This document shows positions 7,221 to 15,128 of a DNA stretch of 64,000 nucleotides, piece after piece. Under the pieces are notes generated by a model. The model saw nothing but the letters and a program-made list of their open reading frames with translations. It did not search any database and was not told where the DNA came from. This stretch comes from Opitutia bacterium (lineage in GTDB: Bacteria; Verrucomicrobiota; Verrucomicrobiia; Opitutales; Opitutaceae): assembly GCA_947475065.1 (NCBI GenBank), contig CANJLB010000007.1, positions 40,796-104,795 of the forward strand. The letters run 5' to 3'. Every line of letters begins with the position of its first letter. Position 1 is the first letter of the stretch. Position numbers and translations under genes: made by a program.

Positions 7221-8461
7221 AAGCACTCCTCCATCTTCCGGCACCCAACGGCGGGCGGGTGGACCTGCTCGTGATCGCCGGCGAGCACTCGGGCGACGAA
7301 CACGCGGCCCGCATGGTGCGCGGCCTGCTCGCGCAGCGGCCGGGGCTGAACGTATGCGCGCTCGGCGGGCCACGGCTCGCGGCGGCGGGGGCGGAGTTGT
7401 TGCGTGACCTGACCGCGACCTCGGCCATCGGGCCGGGCGAGGTGCTGCGAAAGCTGGCATTTTTCCGCGCGCTCATCGCCGAGATCGTGCGCTGGATCGG
7501 CGAGCATAAGCCGCGCGCGGTCTGCTTTGTTGATTCTTCGACGCTGAACCTGCGGATCGCGAAGGTGATGTTCGCGCGCGGTTTTTCGGCCAAGGCCGGC
7601 GGACCGACGAAGACACTCTACTACATCAGCCCGCAAGTCTGGGCGTCACGCGCGGGCCGGCGGTTTGCGATGGCGCAACATCTTGACGGATTGGCGGCGA
7701 TTTTTCCCTTCGAGCCGGCCGTGTATGCGGACACCACGCTTCCGGTGGAGTTTGTCGGGCACCCGTTTGCGTCGGCCGACTACGCGCCTCCGGTGCGCTT
7801 TGATCCGGCCGGACAGGTGCTGCTGCTGCCGGGCAGCCGCACGGGCGCGGTGGCGCGGATTTTTCCGGTGCTGCTCGCGGCTTTTGCCGAGTTTGCGCGC
7901 GGGCGGCCGACCGCGCGGGCGGTGGTACTTTATCCGAGCGAGGAGATTCGCGCGGTGATGGAATCAGTCCTTTGGCGCGAGGAAAGGGTGGAATATTTGC
8001 GAGAGGGAATTGCCAATATGAAACTTGGGCCTGAAGCGATTCCCGGAATTCATTTCCAAAAAACCGGAGCTGCTGACGGCGGGGCCAGCGGCCCCGCCCT
8101 ACCTCAAACCGCCTCCGCCGTGCTTACGACCAGCGGCACGATGTCCATGCACTGCGCGCTGGCGGGCATTCCGGGGGCGGTGACGTATCGCGCCGATCCG
8201 CTCTTCTATCTCCTGGGCCGGCTGCTGGTGAGGGTGAAGTTCATCGGCATCGCCAACCTCCTGCTCGGCGAGGCGATGTATCCCGAGTTCATCCAGGGCG
8301 CGGCGACTCCCGCCGCGCTGGCGGGCGAGCTGCGCGCATGTGTGGACGACCCGGCGCGGCGCGCCCGCACGGCGGAGCAGGCGGCGCGGCTGCGGGCCCT
8401 GCTCGCACAGCCGACGAAGGGCACCGCGGCGGACTGGCTCGCACGGATGCTGACGACGTAA
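7217..8461 (+). CDS. lpxB: Lipid-A-disaccharide synthase
   Basis: LpxB (GT19) joins UDP-diacylglucosamine and lipid X to form the lipid A disaccharide at the inner membrane. The family GEHSGD motif is at residues 22-27, with SPQVWASRAGR (about 139-149), LPGSR (about 206) and the SGT loop in VLTTSGTMSMHCALAG (about 303-318). Length is 414, longer than the usual 380-390. The excess lies just before the SGT loop: a lower-GC stretch (about 7957-8077) followed by an in-frame REP copy (8078-8102, residues about 288-296). Everything after resumes normal LpxB sequence (AVTYRADPLFYLLG). The start overlaps the RAYT stop. The gene implies lipopolysaccharide or lipid A in this organism. Confidence 0.93.
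   Translation: MKALLHLPAPNGGRVDLLVIAGEHSGDEHAARMVRGLLAQRPGLNVCALGGPRLAAAGAELLRDLTATSAIGPGEVLRKLAFFRALIAEIVRWIGEHKPRAVCFVDSSTLNLRIAKVMFARGFSAKAGGPTKTLYYISPQVWASRAGRRFAMAQHLDGLAAIFPFEPAVYADTTLPVEFVGHPFASADYAPPVRFDPAGQVLLLPGSRTGAVARIFPVLLAAFAEFARGRPTARAVVLYPSEEIRAVMESVLWREERVEYLREGIANMKLGPEAIPGIHFQKTGAADGGASGPALPQTASAVLTTSGTMSMHCALAGIPGAVTYRADPLFYLLGRLLVRVKFIGIANLLLGEAMYPEFIQGAATPAALAGELRACVDDPARRARTAEQAARLRALLAQPTKGTAADWLARMLTT
8078..8102 (-). repeat. REP element in frame inside lpxB
   Basis: Identical over 25 bp to the REP at 7190-7214: GGCGGGGCC, AGC, GGCCCCGCC, CTAC. It is read through in the lpxB frame as GGASGPAL with no stop. It lies in a loop just before the conserved SGT region. Confidence 0.85.
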
Positions 8462-8472
8462 CGTGCATTGGT

Positions 8473-8530
8473 TGTGGGCGGTGTGCCCTCACCCCGCATT
8501 CCATCGCGGGGTGAGGGCACACCGCCCACA
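8473..8530. repeat. Perfect 25-bp-arm palindrome between lpxB and the P450 gene
   Basis: Arms 8473-8497 and 8506-8530 are exact reverse complements (GTGGGCGGTGTGCCCTCACC and so on) around the 8-nt loop ATTCCATC. It begins 12 bp after the lpxB stop, between two convergent genes, and could stop transcription from both sides. Single-arm relatives are at 22843-22866 and 42899-42922, so it is one of a dispersed family; here two units are fused head to head. Confidence 0.8.
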
Positions 8531-8555
8531 TTTTCCATTGAAAAGAGGGCCTGGC

Positions 8556-9893
8556 TCACCGCCGCTCGATCCGCATCGGCAGGCCGCCGCGCGGGCGCAG
8601 CGTCATCCGGCCCAGCGGCTCGACCACATGGCCCGGCCGCACGCGCAGCCGGAATGACTGGGCGATCATCGCCAGCAGCAGCGTGGACTCCAGCAGGCCG
8701 AGATGTTTCCCCAAGCAAATCCGAGCGCCCGCGCCGAACGGTATGTAGGCGTGCTGCGGGATTTTTACCGCGTTGCCCGGCAGGAATCGTTCCGGCTTGA
8801 ACACCTCCGGCTCCTCCCAATACAGCGTGTGCCGGTGCAGCACCCATGAGGTGATGGTGACAAACGCGCCCGCCGGAATCTTTTGCCCCGAAATCTCGTC
8901 CGCGCCGATCGCCTGCCGCGTGAACGCGTGCACCGGCGGATAGAGCCGCAGGGTTTCGTCAATCACTGCGCGCGTGTAGGTGAGGCTCGGCACTTCCTCA
9001 AACGCCGGCGCGCGCCCGCCGAGCACGCGCGCGAGCTCCTCATGCACGCGCGCCTCCACCTCGGGGTGCTTCTCCAGCAGCATGAACGCCCAGCTTAGCG
9101 TGAGCGCGGTCGTCTCGTGGCCGGCGAGGAAGATGGACGCCATTTCGTCGCGCACGAGCGACGGCTCCATGGGCTTGCCCTCCTCATCGCGGAACGACAG
9201 CAGCATGTGCAGGAAATTTTCCGGCATCTCGCCGTCGGCGTCCTTGCCGGCGCGGAGAATTTGCGCGAGCACGCGGTCAAACTTGTCCACCGCCCTGCGC
9301 CCGCGCCACTGGCCGGGGCGCGGCAGCCACGTCGGCAGGCCGAGAAACTCGGTCAGGTGCAACCGCCCGTGCGTGGCCTGGTATTCGACAAACGCATCGT
9401 AGAGCGTGTGGACGCTGTCGCCGAGCCGGTAGCCAAACATGATCTGGCTGATGATGTCGGCGGTAAGCAGCGTGAACGCTTCCGTCACGTCCTGCTCGTG
9501 CGGGTCGCCGCGCGTCCGCCAGTCGGCGAGCATCGCCTGCCCGGCGTCGGCGATGATCTTCGAGTAGCCCTGTAGCCGGCTGCCGTGAGTCGCCGGGTTG
9601 CTGAGGCGGCGCTGGCGCGTCCACAGCTCGCCCTCGCTCACGAAGAGGCCGTTGCCGAGGAGCGGTTTCAGCATCTGCGAGTTGCCGGGGCTTTTACGGT
9701 AATTTTTCGCGTTGCTCACCATCACCTGCTGCACGCCGGCGGGGCTGTTCACGACGAACATCCACTTGTGCAGGCAGCGCACCGGGATCAGTTCGCGCCG
9801 GTAGTAGGACTTGGGCCATGCGGAGAGGACGTTCTCCCGCGCGCGCAGGAGATGGCGGAAGTCGTTCCAGGTGCTGCGGAGGTTTTTCAACAT
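8556..9893 (-). CDS. Cytochrome P450
   Basis: A 445-residue P450 monooxygenase. The haem-binding loop is FGAGARICLGKHLG with Cys as the axial ligand, the I-helix oxygen-activation motif is FLAGHETTALTLSW, and the ExxR motif is DETLRLYPPVHAFTR. There is no N-terminal membrane anchor, so it is a soluble bacterial-type P450 needing separate ferredoxin or flavodoxin partners, none of which is encoded nearby. Sequence style resembles CYP4/CYP102-like fatty-acid hydroxylases, but substrate cannot be deduced. Start ATG 9893 (MLKNLRSTWNDF) is preferred; an in-frame ATG at 9959 would add 22 low-complexity residues. It is divergent from the acyltransferase gene at 10006, leaving about 110 bp for two promoters. 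Confidence 0.93.
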   Translation of the reverse strand: MLKNLRSTWNDFRHLLRARENVLSAWPKSYYRRELIPVRCLHKWMFVVNSPAGVQQVMVSNAKNYRKSPGNSQMLKPLLGNGLFVSEGELWTRQRRLSNPATHGSRLQGYSKIIADAGQAMLADWRTRGDPHEQDVTEAFTLLTADIISQIMFGYRLGDSVHTLYDAFVEYQATHGRLHLTEFLGLPTWLPRPGQWRGRRAVDKFDRVLAQILRAGKDADGEMPENFLHMLLSFRDEEGKPMEPSLVRDEMASIFLAGHETTALTLSWAFMLLEKHPEVEARVHEELARVLGGRAPAFEEVPSLTYTRAVIDETLRLYPPVHAFTRQAIGADEISGQKIPAGAFVTITSWVLHRHTLYWEEPEVFKPERFLPGNAVKIPQHAYIPFGAGARICLGKHLGLLESTLLLAMIAQSFRLRVRPGHVVEPLGRMTLRPRGGLPMRIERR

Positions 9894-10005
9894 GGGCGAG
9901 GTGGGCGGGCGCGGGGCGCGACGGGGCGCGCTTGACTCTGCGTGGGCCGCGCCCGTCATCACAACCAATCTTTTGGCGCGCGTCCGTGCGTGCCGCCGCC
10001 GCGCC

Positions 10006-11331
10006 ATGAAACCACTGCCGCTCACCCCGCTCGAAGAATACCTGCTGTGCGAGGACCGGCCCGGCTATCCGGGCTGGATTTGCAGCCGGCTGCGCTTTCA
10101 CGGCACGCTGCAGCGCGATGTGCTCGCCCGGGCGTTTGCCGCCGCCGTGGCGCGGCATCCGCTCGCGCGGGCCGTTGTGCGGCGCGGGCGTTTTGGCCGG
10201 CCAGCGTGGATGTGGCCGGAAGGTGTCGGGCCGCTGCCGGTTGACTGGCGCGCGCGCGCGGCCGATGGCGGTTGGCCGGAGTTCCCGTCGCATGGGCTTG
10301 AGGCCGCGCCCGGCTTCCGGCTCGTCGTCGCCGAGGAGGCCGCTATCACGGAGGTCTATGTGCAGAGTCATCATGCTGTCATGGACGGGGCGGGCGGCTT
10401 TGGGCTGATCGAGGAAATTCTGCTCCACTACGCGCACGAGCTGGGGGTGGGGGTCGGGCCGAGGGTACTGAAGCCGGAGCGGCTCACGCATCGCGGCCGG
10501 CTCGCAGCTTCGTGGGCGCAACTGCTGGCGCGGCTGCCGGGTCTGGCGCTGGGGCTGGCGCTCAACTGGCAGCTGGCGCGCCGTACAGTCGCGCCACTCG
10601 CCGCCGGAAAGTTCTCTACGCCCCACCCGCCGCCTGCGGTGGTGCGGCTGACGCTGACGGCGGCGGACTATCAGCGGCTGCGCGCGGGTGCGCGCCGGGC
10701 CGGGGCGGGCGTGAACGACGTGCTCCTGCGCGATCTCTTCGCCGCCATCCGCGCATGGCGCGATGCCCGCGGTGTGGTTGCGCCGCTCGACTGGATCCGC
10801 CTCGCCGTGCCGGTCAGCCTCCGCACCCGGGCCGATGTCGCGCTGCCCGCGGCCAATGGCTTTGGCATGGTCGCCCTCGACCGCCGTGCGAAGTCGCTCG
10901 CCAACCGCGAACGACTGCTGCGCCGCGCACGCGAGGACATGGACATGGTGAAGCAATGGCGGCTCGGCCTCACGTTTCCCGCGCTGCTCGCCCTGCGTCG
11001 TCGCTGGCCCGGCGGCATCGCCGCGTATTCCGCGCACCCCGTGACGCGCGCGACCGCCGTGCTCACCAACGATGGGAAAATCTTCGCCCACAGCCCGTTT
11101 CTCAACGCTGCTCGCCGAGTCGCGCTGCCCGGCGCGGTGCTGGAGGACGTGGCCGTGTCGCTGCCCTGCCGGCCCGGCACCGCCGCGCTGGTGGCCGTGG
11201 GCGTGTATGCCGGCACGATGTTTGCCGACCTCACCTACGATTCGCACACGCTGACGGCTGACCAAGCCGGAAAGTTGCTTGGCGCCTTCGAGGCGCAGCT
11301 TCGGCTTACCATGGACGCGGAGACCGGCTGA
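10006..11331 (+). CDS. Condensation-superfamily acyltransferase, WS/DGAT- or PapA-like
   Basis: A 441-residue acyltransferase. The active-site motif HHxxxDG is intact as HHAVMDG (residues 122-128), placing it in the CoA-dependent acyltransferase superfamily with wax-ester synthase/DGAT, PapA and NRPS condensation domains. The C-terminal half carries the second-domain features (LDWIRLAVPVSLRT, NGFGMVALD). WS/DGAT enzymes are slightly longer, about 450-500. Likely chemistry is transfer of an acyl group to an alcohol or amine; the acceptor is unknown. ATG 10006 is chosen since N-terminal MKPLPLTPLEEY matches the domain opening, whereas the frame extends upstream through the P450 promoter. It shares a divergent promoter region with the P450, suggesting linked lipid tailoring. 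Confidence 0.8.
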   Translation: MKPLPLTPLEEYLLCEDRPGYPGWICSRLRFHGTLQRDVLARAFAAAVARHPLARAVVRRGRFGRPAWMWPEGVGPLPVDWRARAADGGWPEFPSHGLEAAPGFRLVVAEEAAITEVYVQSHHAVMDGAGGFGLIEEILLHYAHELGVGVGPRVLKPERLTHRGRLAASWAQLLARLPGLALGLALNWQLARRTVAPLAAGKFSTPHPPPAVVRLTLTAADYQRLRAGARRAGAGVNDVLLRDLFAAIRAWRDARGVVAPLDWIRLAVPVSLRTRADVALPAANGFGMVALDRRAKSLANRERLLRRAREDMDMVKQWRLGLTFPALLALRRRWPGGIAAYSAHPVTRATAVLTNDGKIFAHSPFLNAARRVALPGAVLEDVAVSLPCRPGTAALVAVGVYAGTMFADLTYDSHTLTADQAGKLLGAFEAQLRLTMDAETG

Positions 11332-11472
11332 GGCCGATTAATCCGGCGGGGTCGGACGTCACCCCCCCCAGATCGCCAGGGATGCGCAGCGGGAAAGCGG
11401 AAGCCACCATGGCGCTCTTCACCTCGCGTTGATGAGCTGGCGTCGTGGCGGCAAAATTCGGGCAATCCAAAC

Positions 11473-12555
11473 TTACCCGATGGGCGCTGTGTCCGCTGAC
11501 GGGCCGGTGCCGCCGCCGCCGTCCGCTGCGAGGCGGGGGGCGATCTGCCGCCAGAGCTGCCCGGCTTTTTCCGCCGCAATGAGGCGGGCGCGGACGACTT
11601 CGGCCTCACGCGCAGCGCGGTTGGCGTCGGCGATTTTGGCGAGATCGTCGAGGTTGTAGAGAAACACATTTTCCAGTCCGGCCGCCGTCGGCTCCACGTT
11701 GCGCGGCAGGGCGAGGTCCACGAGAAACAGCGGCCGGGCCGGCCGCTTCCTCATCGCCATCGCCGCCGCCGCCCGCGTGATCACCGGCTCGGGCGCGGCG
11801 GTCGCACATACCACGATGTCGAACTCGCCCAGCTTCACCGGCGCGAGCCAGAATGGCATCGCCAGCGCGCTCAGCGCATTGGCCAGCTCCATCGCGCGCT
11901 CCAGCCGGCGGCTCGCCACGGTCGGCGTGCCGGCCCCTCGGCTGACGAATGCCTTGGCCGTCTTCTCGCCGATCTCCCCCGCCCCGAGCAGCAGCACGCG
12001 CGCCGTGTCGAGCTTGCCGAAGATGTTCAGCGCGAGCTCGACCGCGACGTTGGCCACGCTCACCTGCCCCTCGGTGATGGCCGTGTGGGTGCGGATGTGC
12101 TTTGCGTGCTGGAAAATTTTCTGGAAAACGCGGTGCAGCACCGGCCCCGCCGCGCCCGCCGCGCCCGCCTCGGCGTAGGCGTCCTTCACCTGGCCAAAAA
12201 TTTCGTTCTCGCCGACGAGCTGCGAGTCCAGCCCGGCGGCGACGCCCAGCAGGTGCGCGACGGCATCGCCGCCCGCCGCGTGCCGCCGGGCCGCCGCGAA
12301 CTCCGCCGCCGGCACGCCTTGCAGGATGCAAAATTCCGCCTCCAGCCGCGCCACCGCCGCCGCGTCCGCCACGCCGTAAAATTCGACGCGGTTGCAAGTG
12401 CTCAGCACCGCCAGCTCGCGCATGCCCGCCGCCGGGCCGAGCCGCGCGCGCAGCGCGGCGATCTTCTCCGCCGGGAGCGCGAGCTTCTCGCGCAGCGCGA
12501 GCGGGGCGCGGTGGTGGCTCGCGCCGAGCACAAAAAATGTGGCCGCGTCACTCAT
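11473..12555 (-). CDS. hemA: Glutamyl-tRNA reductase, lacking the C-terminal dimerisation domain
   Basis: HemA reduces glutamyl-tRNA to glutamate-1-semialdehyde, the first step of C5 haem synthesis. The catalytic Cys is C54 in LSTCNRVEFYG; LDSQLVGENEIFGQVK and the NADPH-binding LLLGAGEIGEKTAKAF are also present. Length is 360, against about 420 for E. coli; the protein ends shortly after ENVFLYNLDDL with a Gly-rich tail, so the helical dimerisation domain is essentially absent, as reported for chlamydial enzymes. ATG 12555 overlaps the ccsA/hemX stop (ATGA), giving translational coupling. Pairing of hemA with a HemX/CcsA-like membrane protein is common. Confidence 0.93.
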   Translation of the reverse strand: MSDAATFFVLGASHHRAPLALREKLALPAEKIAALRARLGPAAGMRELAVLSTCNRVEFYGVADAAAVARLEAEFCILQGVPAAEFAAARRHAAGGDAVAHLLGVAAGLDSQLVGENEIFGQVKDAYAEAGAAGAAGPVLHRVFQKIFQHAKHIRTHTAITEGQVSVANVAVELALNIFGKLDTARVLLLGAGEIGEKTAKAFVSRGAGTPTVASRRLERAMELANALSALAMPFWLAPVKLGEFDIVVCATAAPEPVITRAAAAMAMRKRPARPLFLVDLALPRNVEPTAAGLENVFLYNLDDLAKIADANRAAREAEVVRARLIAAEKAGQLWRQIAPRLAADGGGGTGPSADTAPIG

Positions 12556-13418
12556 GGCGTGCGCGCCGCCGCCGTCGCCGGTGCCGCCGGCGCGGCGGGG
12601 GCCGGCGGCGGATGCCGGCTGGAGTTCACCGGGGACAGCGAGAGCAGCGCCGCGCCGAACAGCGACACGCACGCCCACGCCAGCTGCCGCGCCGGCAGCG
12701 CGCCGCCCAGCCGCAGCCCGAGCGCGAGCGCATAGGCGAGCCACACGGCGATGGTCGCGAGCAGCTTGGCGACGTTGACCGTTTCGGGGTGCGGCACCCA
12801 GTGGCCCGCACCCACCGCCAGCGACACCGTCAGCAGCGTCAGGCCCGCGCCGAGCAGCCGCACGCTGATGTGGTCGAGATCAAGGATGGACGGCAAAAAG
12901 GAGAACCACCCGCCGACATGCTTGGATTTGAGCGAGTGGTTCCGCAGCAAAAACATCGCCGAGGTGAGCGCCAACAGCCCGAACACCCCGTAGCTGAAAA
13001 CGGCCAGCGCCGCGTGCAGCTCGATCCACGGGTTGGCCCCGAAGATGTGCGCGCGCGGCATCCCGTCCCACGCCCGCACCGCGAGCGACACCAGTGTGAG
13101 CACCGCCGCGAGCATCGCCGTGAAATACCCCAGCAGACTCACCCGGAACGTCGTCCCGACGACGAGAAACAGCGAGGCCGACGACCACGCCGTGAACTGG
13201 AACAGCTCAAACGTGTTCCCGAGCGGGCAGCCCTTGACCGCACGCCCGCGCAGCACGAGCCCGAGCGTCTGAAGGGTGAAGCCCACCGCCAGCGTGGCCA
13301 GCATCGCCGCCCGCGAATGCCGCCGCCCCCGCAGCAGCGACACGGTGCCGAGCGCGAACCCCGCGAGGTAGCACGCGGCGGCGAGCCAGAGCCATTGGCG
13401 GTCGGAGAGATTGGGCAT
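12552..13418 (-). CDS. Cytochrome c assembly protein, CcsA/HemX-like
   Basis: A 288-residue integral membrane protein with about eight predicted spans (for example WLWLAAACYLAGFALGTVSL, LFGAALLSLSPVN). The family CcsA/ResC/HemX moves or holds haem across the membrane for cytochrome c maturation, or modulates HemA. The conserved cytochrome-c-assembly pattern is partly visible (NTFELFQFTAWSS, HAALAVFSYGVFGLLAL with conserved His). The Trp-rich WWD motif of full haem handlers is not obvious, favouring a HemX-like role. Start at ATG 13418 gives a short N-terminus before the first span. It lies directly upstream of hemA with a 4-bp overlap. Confidence 0.85.
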   Translation of the reverse strand: MPNLSDRQWLWLAAACYLAGFALGTVSLLRGRRHSRAAMLATLAVGFTLQTLGLVLRGRAVKGCPLGNTFELFQFTAWSSASLFLVVGTTFRVSLLGYFTAMLAAVLTLVSLAVRAWDGMPRAHIFGANPWIELHAALAVFSYGVFGLLALTSAMFLLRNHSLKSKHVGGWFSFLPSILDLDHISVRLLGAGLTLLTVSLAVGAGHWVPHPETVNVAKLLATIAVWLAYALALGLRLGGALPARQLAWACVSLFGAALLSLSPVNSSRHPPPAPAAPAAPATAAARTP

Positions 13419-13731
13419 GACGGGCCGATAATCTGCGCCTTCTCCGCCGGCACGCAAGGCTGCGGATACGGGGAGCCAGGCGCATGGCTAAAAATCAAAG
13501 TGGAGCGATTCCATTGACGTAACTATCAGGAGTATAGCGGGAAACTGTATTTACCTAAAAACGCAGTTGAAATACAGAAATTGTTTTAGCAGGAGGCCAG
13601 AAAGTCAGGAATCGGAGGGCGGCGTGCTTGGTTCTTACTTCTTGGTTGGCTGATGTCGGCCTGCTGGCCTCGGTAACTTGGATTCTGAATTAAGATCGGA
13701 TTTGAATGGGAGGGGAGGAGGCCGGCCGGCG
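13419..13731. other. Gene-free interval with an AT-rich inverted repeat
   Basis: No credible ORF is seen in these 313 bp. The middle (about 13500-13590) is distinctly AT-rich for this window and contains perfect 8-bp arms CTGTATTT (13545-13552) and AAATACAG (13570-13577), a possible operator or promoter region for the ccsA-hemA pair. Confidence 0.5.
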
Positions 13732-14964
13732 TCACCGCGCCGGCGCTCGCAACCGCTCCAGCGCCACCTCCAGGTCGGGGTCGCGACCGGCGCGAAGATC
13801 GGCGAGCGTCGGCGCGGCCGTCACGACCACATCGGGCTCGACGCCCCGGCCTTCCAATCGCCCTCCGCCAGGCAGGACATAGTTGCGCTGGCTCAGTTGC
13901 AGCTCGCCGCCGTCGGGCAGCGCGTGGAACCGGCTGCCCAGCACGGCCCCGGCGGTGTGGCGGCCGACAATGGTCGCCCGCCCGTTGGTCTGGAGCACGG
14001 CGGAAAAAATCTCCGCCGAGCTTGCCGTCACACCGCCGACGAGCACGGCCACCCGGCCGGCGTAACGCGCGCTGCCGAGCTGGAACGAGCGCCATTGCGG
14101 GCTGTCGCCCGCGCGGTCGAGAAATTTTCCCATGTCCACCGCCCGGTCGAAAAACTCGCCGATGCTGGTGCCGAGCGAGAACGAGTCGCCCCCGGAATTG
14201 TGCCGCAGGTCAATGACCACGCCGGGCGCGTCCCGGTGCTCCTTGAGCTGTGCGCTCAGCCAGCGCCGGTCGGTCGCGTCGAAGCCGTCGAACCGCAGCA
14301 CGACCACCCCGCCCGACAGCGTGGTCGCGAGCTGGCGCGGCGCGGTGGCGACCGGGCGGGCGGTCAGCGCGAGCTCCACGGGCCGGTCGTCGCGGTCGAG
14401 AAACTCCCAGCGCACCCTCTCGCCGTCGCGCAGCGGAAAGGCGAAACGCTCGCCCGGTGGCTCGCCGTTGCGCGCCACGACCAGCCAGCCGGGCAGCACA
14501 CCCGCCGCCTCGGCCGGGCTGCCGGGCAGCACCTCGGTGACCGTCCACCGGCCGTCGAACCTGCTCGCCACGATGCCGGTCAGGACGCGCGCCTGGTCGC
14601 GGCGTTCGCGGGCCGACGTGGGGGGGATGGCGCGGGTGTGGCTGTCGTGGAGCAAGCCGAGCATCCCGTTGAGCGCGGCGTAGAGCATGGTGTCGTCGGG
14701 CGCGGCGGCGGCGAGCGCGCCGTATTCCCGTCCGGCGGCCGGCCAGTCCACACCGCCGAGCTTCGGGTCGTAGTGCTTGTCGGCGACGAGGCCCCACACT
14801 TTGTCATAGACTCGCAGGTTTTGCGCCGCTCGCGCCTGCTGCGCGGCGGGAAGGCTGGCGAGCGGGATGCGCGGCGCGGGCGTCGTCGCACAGCCGGCGA
14901 CGAGCAACGAGAGCAAGATCCATGCGCCGGGCCGCAAAGATGAAATTTTAGCGCGGCCGTCCAT
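13732..14964 (-). CDS. S41-family (tail-specific/tricorn-core-like) protease lipoprotein
   Basis: A 410-residue envelope protease. The signal ends LVAGC, a lipobox. A PDZ-like segment lies around residues 140-200 (VTEVLPGSPAEAAGVLPGW), followed by the S41 core with the probable nucleophile Ser in GVTASSAEIFSAV. The Lys of the CtpA motif GKGSVQ is not seen; the aligned stretch reads GRHTAGAVLGS. A His in LLHDSHTRA near residue 107 matches the tricorn-type His position. So it probably uses the Ser/His tricorn-like arrangement rather than Ser/Lys. It stands alone, 4 bp downstream of a 19-codon micro-ORF (14968-15027). Confidence 0.85.
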   Translation of the reverse strand: MDGRAKISSLRPGAWILLSLLVAGCATTPAPRIPLASLPAAQQARAAQNLRVYDKVWGLVADKHYDPKLGGVDWPAAGREYGALAAAAPDDTMLYAALNGMLGLLHDSHTRAIPPTSARERRDQARVLTGIVASRFDGRWTVTEVLPGSPAEAAGVLPGWLVVARNGEPPGERFAFPLRDGERVRWEFLDRDDRPVELALTARPVATAPRQLATTLSGGVVVLRFDGFDATDRRWLSAQLKEHRDAPGVVIDLRHNSGGDSFSLGTSIGEFFDRAVDMGKFLDRAGDSPQWRSFQLGSARYAGRVAVLVGGVTASSAEIFSAVLQTNGRATIVGRHTAGAVLGSRFHALPDGGELQLSQRNYVLPGGGRLEGRGVEPDVVVTAAPTLADLRAGRDPDLEVALERLRAPAR

Positions 14965-15128
14965 GGTCTAGGCCGCCGCCTCGCCGAGGTCTTTTTTCAC
15001 GCGGAGAATGCCTATAAAGGAAGCCATAAGGTCAGAGGGAAAACATCAGGGGTCATCTGCTCAAAGCGATTCTTCATTTCCGGCCGATTCAGGTGGCGCA
15101 CCGGTTCGTGAAGTCGAATGACCGGGAC

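Noticed and set aside
12102..13517. Long plus-strand Arg/Pro-rich ORF antisense to hemA and ccsA
   Set aside because: Composition is typical of a high-GC shadow frame and it covers two recognised genes.
14968..15027. 19-codon micro-ORF (MASFIGILRVKKDLGEAAA) directly before the S41 protease gene on the minus strand
   Set aside because: Too short to support as a gene. It could be a leader or a relic, but no ribosome-binding site or homology is evident.
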